DNA of 64,000 nt, from the NCBI GenBank assembly GCA_964526735.1, contig CAZGLO010000001.1, positions 1 through 64,000 of the forward strand, in the 5' to 3' direction. This document shows, in pieces, positions 24,573-31,809 of the stretch. The notes beneath the pieces were generated by a model. It was not told the DNA's origin and did not search any database. It saw only the letters and a list, made by a program, of their open reading frames with translations. Numbering within the stretch: position 1 is the first letter of the stretch; each line of letters begins with the position of its first letter. The translations under genes were made by a program, and so were the position numbers. The DNA is from JAAUSY01 sp964526735. GTDB lineage: Bacteria; Chloroflexota; Chloroflexia; Chloroflexales; Chloroflexaceae.

Positions 24573-25943
24573 ATGCACCAAAAAAATACTATTCTCATCG
24601 TGGATGATGAACGACTGGGACGTGCCACCTTGGAAGCACTTCTTCGCCATCCTCACTATCAACTCTTGTTTGCAAGCAATGGGAGTGAAGCATTGGAGCA
24701 GGCCCATATCGTCCCTCCTGATCTCATCCTGCTCGACGTGATGATGCCAGACATCGACGGATTCGAGGTGTGCCGCCGTATCCGTTCCGACACGTTGTTG
24801 AGCGAAGTGCCCATTATTATGGTCACCGGCCTTGACGACCGCGAATCGCGCATTCAAGGCATTGAGTCGGGCGCAGATGACTTCATCTCCAAGCCGTTTG
24901 ACCACACCGAGCTGCAAGCGCGGGTGCGGACAATCACCCGTCTCAACCGCTACCGGCGGCTGTTAGAAGAACGGAACAAGTTTGAACGAGTTGTATCGCT
25001 CTCTCCCGATGGCTTGATGGTCATCTCATCAACGGGGGAGATTTTGCTCGCCAACCCTGCCGTTATCCGGTTGCTCTATGGCGAGGAGGAGGAAGAAACC
25101 CCCCTTGTTGGAAACACGATTAGGGTATTTGTACCCGAAGAGCATGTCGACCATTGTCTGGCGCGCCTCAACGCGATTGGCACGGGAAAGATCGCCATGG
25201 TGCGCTTTGAGACGGAGATGATGCGCAGCGATGGCACGCGGTTTTCGGCAGAAATCACCAGCGGGCATATTGTGTGGGATGCCACTCCGGCTGCACAGGT
25301 CAATGTCCGCGATGTGACCGAGCGGAAACGGGCAGAAAAAGAGATCCGGCGCTCCAAAAATGAGCTGGCACTGGCCTACGATGCGACGTTGGTGGGGTGG
25401 GTCAAGGCGCTTGACCTCCGCGACCGCGAAACCGAAGGCCATTCGCAGCGCGTGGCAGAGATGTGCGTGCGGCTTGCCCAAGCAGTCGGCTATGAGGGTG
25501 AGGATATTGAGACGATCCGCCGCGGTGCGCTGCTGCACGACATCGGCAAGATGGGCATTCCCGATCACATCCTCTTTAAGCCCGGCCCGCTCACCGATGA
25601 AGAGTGGTCGTTGATGCGCAAACACCCGGAGTATGCCTACGAGTGGCTTGCACCCATCGAATACCTCCGCCCGTCGCTTGATATTCCCTATAGCCACCAC
25701 GAAAAGTGGGACGGGACAGGGTATCCACGCGGCCTGAAAGGCGAAGATATCCCACTCCCTGCCCGCATCTTCGCCATCGTCGATGTGTGGGATGCACTAC
25801 GCTCCAAACGCCCCTACCGCGAAGTGTGGCCGGAGGAGAAAGTATGCAACTATATCCGTTCGCTCTCTGGGAAACAGTTTGATCCGATGGTCGTGGAGGT
25901 GTTCCTTGCCAACTACCACAACTTGACGAACGTCTCATTTTGA
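24573..25943 (+). CDS. receiver-PAS-HD-GYP protein, probable cyclic-di-GMP phosphodiesterase
   Basis: The 456-residue protein contains a receiver (Asp55 in LILLDVMMPD, Lys in SKPF), a PAS domain (about 140-260) and an HD-GYP domain. The HD-GYP part shows LLHDIGKMGIPDHIL (the HD metal site), HPEYAYEWL, HHEKWDGTGYP (the GYP signature) and VDVWDALRSKRPYR. HD-GYP enzymes hydrolyse cyclic-di-GMP, so phosphorylation should lower the messenger and affect surface attachment or motility. Only 3 bases separate it from the upstream kinase. The first 135 residues of both proteins align closely, including LNRYRRLL after the receiver. Confidence 0.9.
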   Translation: MHQKNTILIVDDERLGRATLEALLRHPHYQLLFASNGSEALEQAHIVPPDLILLDVMMPDIDGFEVCRRIRSDTLLSEVPIIMVTGLDDRESRIQGIESGADDFISKPFDHTELQARVRTITRLNRYRRLLEERNKFERVVSLSPDGLMVISSTGEILLANPAVIRLLYGEEEEETPLVGNTIRVFVPEEHVDHCLARLNAIGTGKIAMVRFETEMMRSDGTRFSAEITSGHIVWDATPAAQVNVRDVTERKRAEKEIRRSKNELALAYDATLVGWVKALDLRDRETEGHSQRVAEMCVRLAQAVGYEGEDIETIRRGALLHDIGKMGIPDHILFKPGPLTDEEWSLMRKHPEYAYEWLAPIEYLRPSLDIPYSHHEKWDGTGYPRGLKGEDIPLPARIFAIVDVWDALRSKRPYREVWPEEKVCNYIRSLSGKQFDPMVVEVFLANYHNLTNVSF

Positions 25944-26053
25944 TGCTCCAAATTGATGCTCCCAACCTTCAGGAGGAGAAGGGGGAAACACTTAAGGCAA
26001 CAGCGTTGGGGGGACTGAGAATGCGATTGCCTAGATGCGGCGCGGCGGGATGG

Positions 26054-26082
26054 TTGCCGTAAAGCCCTAATCGCTGTACAAT
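26054..26082 (+). promoter_or_regulatory. sigma-70-type promoter of the 26.1-kb gene
   Basis: TTGCCG (26054-26059) and TACAAT (26077-26082) are 17 bases apart. The leader to ATG 26147 would be about 58 bases. The rest of the 200-bp gap behind the HD-GYP gene shows no other structure. Confidence 0.5.
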
Positions 26083-26146
26083 GTCGCGCAGATGTATGAT
26101 ATTCAAGGATTTTGCATAGCGTTTGACCTGGCAAGGATATGCGCAC

Positions 26147-26797
26147 ATGTTGAGCTATGATGAGATTGTGATCAAGTTAGAGGAGGCATGGGTCGAAGCC
26201 GGGTTCCACGAATATCTGCTGACCGAGTCTGTCGAGCCAGAGACTCACACCCGCACCTTCAAAGTGGAGCTGTTTTCAAACCTGATTGAGATTCCCGACG
26301 AGGAAGTGATGTTGCCGTGGCTTGAGATTAGCTTTACGTGGTCTCCCGTACACCAACTCTTGTCCGACGGCTACAAGATCAAGAGCAACGATCCGGTCAA
26401 CCTGACATGGGCCTACAACGTGATTGCGCAGGGCGATTTGAGTGAGCGTGGGGATCGAGAACTCGCGCGTCTCTACCGCAATGCGGTTGAACGGGCATTG
26501 CGCACGATGTTTTCCTCGAATGCTATCGTGGAGCCGGTGCAATTGCCGGTCGAAGTGCGCCGAACCTACCAATGTCTCCCCGACTCATCGGAGCAAGTCT
26601 TTGTGCAGTTGGTCAGCTCAACGCTCACCAACCTATCTGAGATGTGGACGAACCACGATTCCGATGCGCTGCAGGCGCTTATCAGCAACGATACCCACGT
26701 GGCAGGCGCTATTATCCAGTCACTCGCCAAGACCTTCTTGCCATCGCGTCCCCTTGAACGGCACCAAAGCTCCTACCGCCCCGTGGATGCCGCATAG
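26147..26797 (+). CDS. conserved-looking protein of unknown function
   Basis: A 216-residue soluble protein, taken from ATG 26147 (MLSYDEIVIKLEEAW) with AAGGA upstream; an ATG at 26123 would add eight residues. The first half is mixed alpha/beta with the phrase LPWLEISFTWSPVHQLL. The second half is helical, ending in a basic, disordered tail. No signal peptide, membrane segment or catalytic motif is recognised. It has its own promoter and converges with the orphan parA gene, 36 bases apart. No function is proposed. Confidence 0.65.
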   Translation: MLSYDEIVIKLEEAWVEAGFHEYLLTESVEPETHTRTFKVELFSNLIEIPDEEVMLPWLEISFTWSPVHQLLSDGYKIKSNDPVNLTWAYNVIAQGDLSERGDRELARLYRNAVERALRTMFSSNAIVEPVQLPVEVRRTYQCLPDSSEQVFVQLVSSTLTNLSEMWTNHDSDALQALISNDTHVAGAIIQSLAKTFLPSRPLERHQSSYRPVDAA

Positions 26798-26833
26798 ATG
26801 GCGGGTGAGCGGAAAGAAATCCACCATATTCCT

Positions 26834-27793
26834 CTACCGCAAACTCGCCATCAGTTGTTGCTGGCGGAATTTGCATCGGTCGCAATAGGCGATGCGGTGG
26901 CCAGCCAGCACAAAATGCCGTAACGTATTGCTGCAATGGGGGCAAACAGTCGGCAGCTTCTTGGGAGCAAGCGGCGGGGGAATTAACTCCGTCGAATCGA
27001 TATCAGGGATGGGTTTTCGCTCATCCTGCTCATCTTCATCACCAGCCGGTTTCAGTTTCCATACTTTGGCCAGCCGCTCAACCAACCGCGCATAATCTTC
27101 CGCGCCCCGCGACTTCTTCTTATACTCAAAGATCGTCTTGCCGAACGATGATGCTTCCGAGAGAGAAACATTGACGCGAATGGGCCGCGTGACCGCATTC
27201 CCGTAGGTCTCTTTGAGGTGATTGAGTAGGATGTCTGACTGACGAAGCCGAGCATCGTACATTGTAGGGATAATCATCCGCACTTTGACCGATCCCTGCG
27301 TCCGGTGGGCAATCTGTTTGAGTAGGTTGTTCAGACCGCGGATAGAGAGATATTCCACGGCAGTCGGGATAATCACCTCGCTCGCCGCAAAGAGAGCATT
27401 GATGCTCATCATGTTGAGCGACCCGGGGGAATCGATCAAGATGAGATCGTAGTAGGGCTTCATTGGCTTGATGGCATGGTCAATTGTGCGCGCCCAATCA
27501 GACCGCTGCGGCATAATGGGCAATGCTTGGACTAAACTCTCGTCGGCGGCAAGCAGATCGAGGTTTGGGCGGGCGCGCGTGATGCATTCAAAAGGAGAAA
27601 CCCCCTCTACAAGCACATCGTAGAGCGAACGTTTCGGCTCTACCCCCAACGATAGCGCCAAGTTTCCCTGGGCATCAAAGTCGATCAGGAGGACACGCGA
27701 CCCCCGTAGCGCAAGTCCCGCCCCAAGATTGACAGCCGTCGTTGTTTTGCCGACCCCACCCTTAATATTGATAATGGCAACGACTAGTCCCAC
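26834..27793 (-). CDS. orphan ParA/Soj-family ATPase with C-terminal zinc ribbon
   Basis: ParA-type ATPases position chromosomes, plasmids or protein complexes on the nucleoid. The deviant Walker A motif KGGVGKTTT is at about 12-20, with LIDFDAQGN (Walker A') and ILIDSPGS (Walker B). Residues 1-245 cover the fold. A charged linker follows and then a tail with VCPHCSN and YCDRCKF, a CxxC-CxxC zinc ribbon not usual for ParA. GTG 27793 is the start, preceded by GAGGGGA. No parB gene or obvious parS site is adjacent. The leader contains 11-bp tandem repeats. Chromosome segregation or cargo positioning are both possible. Confidence 0.82.
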   Translation of the reverse strand: MGLVVAIINIKGGVGKTTTAVNLGAGLALRGSRVLLIDFDAQGNLALSLGVEPKRSLYDVLVEGVSPFECITRARPNLDLLAADESLVQALPIMPQRSDWARTIDHAIKPMKPYYDLILIDSPGSLNMMSINALFAASEVIIPTAVEYLSIRGLNNLLKQIAHRTQGSVKVRMIIPTMYDARLRQSDILLNHLKETYGNAVTRPIRVNVSLSEASSFGKTIFEYKKKSRGAEDYARLVERLAKVWKLKPAGDEDEQDERKPIPDIDSTELIPPPLAPKKLPTVCPHCSNTLRHFVLAGHRIAYCDRCKFRQQQLMASLR

Positions 27794-27860
27794 AGTTCCC
27801 CTCGTAAGCTATTTGCACTATGTGCGCTTTCACAGCCGGTGACGAATAAAGAAGTAATAG

Positions 27861-27934
27861 GCAAAGAACAGACAAAGAACAGGCAAAGAACAGGCAAAGA
27901 ACAGGCAAAGAACAGGCAAAGAACAGATAAAGAA
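27861..27934. repeat. six to seven 11-bp tandem repeats in the parA leader
   Basis: Units of GCAAAGAACAG repeat head-to-tail from 27861. Copies 1 and 3-6 are identical, copy 2 differs at its first base, and a degenerate seventh follows. The period is about one DNA turn. The array lies between a putative parA promoter (27978-27986) and the parA start, so it would be transcribed. Arrays of this period act as centromere or operator sites in plasmid partition loci, but simple slippage is also possible. Confidence 0.8.
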
Positions 27935-27977
27935 AATGCACACAGGGGACACAAACGCTCCCCACACGACAACACGT

Positions 27978-27986
27978 ATTATAGCA
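27978..27986 (-). promoter_or_regulatory. putative extended -10 promoter of the orphan parA
   Basis: The minus strand reads TGCTATAAT. The transcript would have a leader of about 175 bases containing the 11-bp repeat array. The surrounding 14 bases equal those at the putative msrB promoter. Confidence 0.45.
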
Positions 27987-28036
27987 TAGCGTCGAATGAT
28001 TGGTTGTCGTACGATAAGGAGGGAAAAAAGTCTGAG

Positions 28037-28069
28037 AGACGATAAGCAGACGACAAGCAGACGACAAGC
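28037..28069. repeat. three further 11-bp tandem repeats upstream of the parA promoter
   Basis: Three units of AGACGACAAGC (the first has T at one position) repeat head-to-tail. The unit differs from the 27861 array but has the same 11-bp period. It lies between the parA promoter and the terminator at 28077. With that array, the promoter, the terminator and no gene, this accounts for the 374-bp gap. Confidence 0.7.
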
Positions 28070-28076
28070 AAAAGAA

Positions 28077-28108
28077 AAGAAAAAGGGACGTACACTCGGC
28101 ACGTCCCT
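28077..28108 (-). terminator. intrinsic terminator of the 28.2-31.5 kb operon
   Basis: On the minus strand AGGGACGT pairs with ACGTCCCT (8-base perfect stem, 9-base loop) and is followed by TTTTTCTTTT. It lies 60 bases after the stop at 28168. Confidence 0.75.
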
Positions 28109-28167
28109 CTCACCGTTTTCGGCTTAAAATATTCTGATTTGCAGGTTTTACGGCCCTTTATACCAAG

Positions 28168-30606
28168 CTACCGCAAAATCACCGGCAAGAAGACTTCAGG
28201 CTTCTTCAGAATAGTGAAACCAGGCTCCAATTGGAGCGCGTTTGATGTCAGCAGGTGATCCGATGTATTCCCTGCCGCGTCCATGATGCGGGCATAGACG
28301 TAATACTCGCCACTGGTTTGCAGATTACCCGGCAGATTGGTGAAGAGATCCCAATCAGCGATGGTGAAGGAGAAGTAGCCATTGCTTGCGCTTGGGTTCT
28401 CCACCTGCACCGGCACCCATTGGCCATCCAGCTTGGTGGTGTCGGAAATAAGCTCGCGGCTATTTGCCAGCATCACGCCCCAGAACGGCTGTCCAGTGGT
28501 TTCTTGTGTGCTTGCGCCGTCAAGGTAGTCCTTAACTTGCAGTTCATCGAACGACAGATCCACCCACGTCTCATGAGTAGAGGAGATGGGGCTACTCTGT
28601 TTGGCAGTGCGCAAGGTACCCGTATTGGAGATGACCTGCGGGCTGGCTGCATCATAGATGATAGTGCGGCGATATTCGTAGGAATGGTCAATCCCATCCG
28701 TCACCTCCACCACGACACTGTGCTCTCCCGTTTCTTGGGGGTTCAGCGGTATCCGGCTGGAGGCGATGCTGCCATATTCCACCGGCACCTCTGTCAATGT
28801 GCTTTCGCCGCCTGTTGATTGTGCGGTCGTGGCTTCCTCGCCAATGCGCACCTGCTTGAGGCCGCTACATTCGCCAGCCCGTGCTTGCACATCGACCATG
28901 TAATATGGCTCGCTGGTGTAGATGGGGTCACCTTGGCTCGTGCCCTCAACATTTACATCCGCATCTACACCCGGGTCGACATTGATAGCCGCGGACATCT
29001 GCGCCGAGGTCTTGTCTGAGGCACTGTTGTAAAATTTGCCGTAGATGGTCTCTACCGAACAGGGGTTGGTCTCTGGGTTGCTATCGGTAGGCAGTTGCCA
29101 GTTTTGCACCGAGTAGGAAGCGGGAGCGGTCAATGCATTCATATCGGTGAACGTTGCTGGCTCAGAAGTACCGCTGTTCCACAGCCGATATTTGTCTGCC
29201 TTGCCCTGCTTCAACATCAATGTGACCAACACCTTAGAATCGGTCGCCAAGTTTGCCCCATTGTTGACGGTGAGAGAGCCTTCCGGCTGATCTGGTGGCG
29301 GAGTGGGCGTGGCGGTTGGGCCAGGGGTCGGAGTTGCGGTTGGAGTGGCAGTCGGTTGAACGCTGCCGCCGCCGCCGCCCGGGTCAACGCTATAGCGCAC
29401 ACCGTCGGTATTCCCCTTGATCCACACGCCGATCTTGCCAGACCCGCCGCCGCCAATCGATGGTGCGGTACTCTTCTCGTTGCCGTCAATCTCAAGTGGC
29501 GAGGAGAGGGTGGCGGTGTTGGGATTATACGAGTTGTAGAACACCCGGTGGGTACTGAAGCCTTTTCCATCCCAATACTTGTGCTCAGAGACAATGTGTG
29601 CCACTCCGCCAGATGAGTAGGCGTCGGAGTTGGCAGCCCACTTGTCGGAGCCAATCAACACCTGCCCAATCGGCTGCCAGTTGCTGCCCTGATCGTTACT
29701 CGTCAGCAGCACCAGCCGGTAGCCGCTACTTGTCCCGCCAGTCACGAACCCACCATAGATGCGGCCTGTCCCCTGGTCGACTTCAAGCAACGGCAAGTCG
29801 CTGGCCGAGTAGCCAAGTTGGGTGGTGATATCGACATAGCCGTAGGGGCCATCGCGTCCACCGCGGCTGTAGTAGACCCGCGCGCGTTCGCTCTCCGATT
29901 TGTGATATTCGTAGAGGACGTGCACCACCGCGCTGCTCCCTGAGCCAGTGACCGCGACACGGTTGTTGCGAACCAAGTAGCCCTTGGAGCCAACCACGCT
30001 TTGTGGGTTCGACCACGACATCGGCCCACGGCGGTAGGCAACTTCGGCATAGGCTTCGCCGTCGCCCAGCCCAAGGCCACACGTCACAAATGGCGTGCCC
30101 GCCGCGTCGAGGGCAAGGTCAAGGCCCCACCCACATTCGTCAAGCGAGGTAGCTTCTTTGGCCCAGGTTCCAGAGTTCCCCGTCGCGCTGTAGAGGTAAT
30201 AGACGCGGTGGTCTGTACTCAATACGGCGACGTGGACTTTATCATCTGGCCCCACCTCTAAGCTGATGCCATTATACTTGGTTTTGCTGGTGGTGACAGA
30301 CTGCATCGCTTCCCAAGAAACCGAATTGCCGTCTGCCGCCAGCTGCCCGCGGATATAGCGGACATTGCCATCAAGATCGTGCCAAAGGACGTGCACTTTC
30401 CCCGAGGAGCTGACCCGTACGTGGGGCCACAGCGCTTCCGGCGTGGAGCCGGGAACAAACATGATGTTCGTCCACGCAAAGACACTGCTCATTGAGCTGA
30501 CGAGGAAGAGCGCCACAATGGCGGCCATCAAAATACGTTGTATGGAATGACGCGCCGTCAGTGCATTCACTGGGCGGTGTATGATGTGTATAAGAGAACG
30601 TATCAT
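28168..30606 (-). CDS. large secreted protein, propeller-like N-terminal half and 'VFLPVILR' C-terminal tail
   Basis: The 812-residue exported protein starts at ATG 30606 behind an excellent AAGGAGGGG site. A signal peptide (ending VFAW) follows a basic N region. Residues about 40-400 contain repeated blocks (VHVLWHDLDGNVRYI, VHVAVLSTDHRVYYLYSA, VHVLYEYHKSE) like those of sialidase/BNR-type propellers. After a Thr/Pro linker (TATPTPGPTATPTPPP) come two or three beta-sandwich domains. The protein ends in FTILKKPEVFLPVILR. Such hydrophobic -FLP-(V/L)-(I/V)-(L/M)- ends are common on exported Chloroflexota proteins. No catalytic residues were identified; carbohydrate or surface binding is inferred. 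It is co-transcribed with the gene at 30618. Confidence 0.68.
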   Translation of the reverse strand: MIRSLIHIIHRPVNALTARHSIQRILMAAIVALFLVSSMSSVFAWTNIMFVPGSTPEALWPHVRVSSSGKVHVLWHDLDGNVRYIRGQLAADGNSVSWEAMQSVTTSKTKYNGISLEVGPDDKVHVAVLSTDHRVYYLYSATGNSGTWAKEATSLDECGWGLDLALDAAGTPFVTCGLGLGDGEAYAEVAYRRGPMSWSNPQSVVGSKGYLVRNNRVAVTGSGSSAVVHVLYEYHKSESERARVYYSRGGRDGPYGYVDITTQLGYSASDLPLLEVDQGTGRIYGGFVTGGTSSGYRLVLLTSNDQGSNWQPIGQVLIGSDKWAANSDAYSSGGVAHIVSEHKYWDGKGFSTHRVFYNSYNPNTATLSSPLEIDGNEKSTAPSIGGGGSGKIGVWIKGNTDGVRYSVDPGGGGGSVQPTATPTATPTPGPTATPTPPPDQPEGSLTVNNGANLATDSKVLVTLMLKQGKADKYRLWNSGTSEPATFTDMNALTAPASYSVQNWQLPTDSNPETNPCSVETIYGKFYNSASDKTSAQMSAAINVDPGVDADVNVEGTSQGDPIYTSEPYYMVDVQARAGECSGLKQVRIGEEATTAQSTGGESTLTEVPVEYGSIASSRIPLNPQETGEHSVVVEVTDGIDHSYEYRRTIIYDAASPQVISNTGTLRTAKQSSPISSTHETWVDLSFDELQVKDYLDGASTQETTGQPFWGVMLANSRELISDTTKLDGQWVPVQVENPSASNGYFSFTIADWDLFTNLPGNLQTSGEYYVYARIMDAAGNTSDHLLTSNALQLEPGFTILKKPEVFLPVILR

Positions 30607-30617
30607 GCTACCCCTCC

Positions 30618-31523
30618 TTATTTCCATGCATGGAAGTTGTCAAAGTAGGCATACCCTTCCACGCCCGCGTAAAGCCCAACCTTGCCCGCAATGGTCGCTG
30701 GCAATATGGCTGTCAATGGGGAAGCATCGTCCACGTATGCAGTGATAGTATCATCTTCCTGCTCAAGACGAAGCTGATACCACTCATCGCGCTGCATCAC
30801 CGTATCTTCGTCATTGGCGAGCACGGTCGCAACACCATCTTCCACCTGCACCAGCGACATGCCGGGCGAACCAAGGCCACGGCCATCTTCAGCGCTGAGC
30901 ACAAGCGCAACGTAGGAAGCCCCCTGCTCATCTTCTCCCTCTCCCCCTTCTTGATAGCCCATTACGAGGCCAACTTTAGAAGCATTGCGCGACAGGGCGC
31001 TCACTTCAACCGCACCATCGCCCTCGAATGACGCCGGGGCAAGCGCAAGCATATCGTTGAGCGGGTTCATCGCGCGGCTGTTTGCCGGTGGGAAGAAGGT
31101 GCCATCTTCGTGTCGCTGCCAGGTCGGGGCGGCGAGCGGCTCCCACGAAACGTGGTCGTAGCTCCATCCCGCGATATCGCTTTCAAAGTCGTTCTGGTAG
31201 ACCATATCGGCATCTTGCGCCGCGGCAAGCCCTGCCGGTACCGGAGCCGCTTCAATAGGGGCCGCCGTGGGCACCGGCGGAAGATCTGGGCCTTTTTCAA
31301 TGGTTATGGGTTGGGTGGTGATACCGATTTCCATTGGGAACGCTGTGGGTTGATTTTTGTCAGAAGATGGCTTGGGAGGTACGGGGTTGAGTGCATTGAC
31401 CTCTTGACGTACGTCATCCTCTGGCGGGGCGGCTATCCCTGTAAACCGTTGGGCTACAAGGAACCCAATCCCTCCAATCACCACAACGAGAACTATACCA
31501 ATAATCCGATAGTATCGTCGCAT
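30618..31523 (-). CDS. membrane-anchored protein with concanavalin-like (DUF1080/LamG-type) domain
   Basis: A 301-residue protein with an N-terminal membrane anchor (IIGIVLVVVIGGIGFLVA) and a disordered Pro-rich stalk (about 30-105). The jelly-roll domain that follows begins MVYQNDFESDIAGW and ends GLYAGVEGYAYFDNFHAWK. The elements QRDEWYQLRLEQEDDTITAYVDD and GKVGLYAG are typical of the DUF1080/LamG-like lectin fold. It would display a glycan-binding domain on the cell surface. The next gene starts 11 bases downstream, so the two form an operon of exported beta-proteins. Confidence 0.72.
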   Translation of the reverse strand: MRRYYRIIGIVLVVVIGGIGFLVAQRFTGIAAPPEDDVRQEVNALNPVPPKPSSDKNQPTAFPMEIGITTQPITIEKGPDLPPVPTAAPIEAAPVPAGLAAAQDADMVYQNDFESDIAGWSYDHVSWEPLAAPTWQRHEDGTFFPPANSRAMNPLNDMLALAPASFEGDGAVEVSALSRNASKVGLVMGYQEGGEGEDEQGASYVALVLSAEDGRGLGSPGMSLVQVEDGVATVLANDEDTVMQRDEWYQLRLEQEDDTITAYVDDASPLTAILPATIAGKVGLYAGVEGYAYFDNFHAWK

Positions 31524-31809
31524 CTTCTCATCCTGCCTTTCCGCGCTACGACAATAGACAATAAGGAAACCAGACTTGCCTTGACGTGGTCGTAGCGTGT
31601 TGCTTTATAGTAATGTTGATAATATCTTACCGAAGTGGTTGTTTGACACCCTCAATGGCCGGGGTTTTCAAAAACACATCGGAATAACGTTCTTTCCTAC
31701 TACAAACGAACCATACACCTCTATGTTACACCCAAAATGGCAAAAAAACACTATTTTTCATCTTTGAAAGGGATATTTCAGCAAGAATTGACCTATTTTC
31801 TAGAAAAAA
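31524..31809. other. AT-rich intergenic region with distant inverted repeats
   Basis: CGCTACGAC (31544-31552) and GTCGTAGCG (31589-31597) are perfect 9-base arms 36 bases apart, just upstream of the gene at 31523. TTTTCTAGAAAA (31796-31807) is a 12-base palindrome at the end of the glycan locus. The 31610-31810 stretch is visibly richer in A/T than its surroundings. No gene is seen. Confidence 0.4.

Noticed and set aside
27762..28067. Cys/Leu-rich open reading frame of about 100 codons on the minus strand
   Set aside because: Its repeated LPVLCLFFACS pattern is only the translation of the 11-bp repeats, it overlaps the parA start region, and it contains the parA promoter.
27861..28069. CRISPR-like repeat array near the parA gene
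   Set aside because: The units are 11 bp and directly adjacent without spacers, and no cas gene is in the window. It is a tandem repeat, not a CRISPR array.
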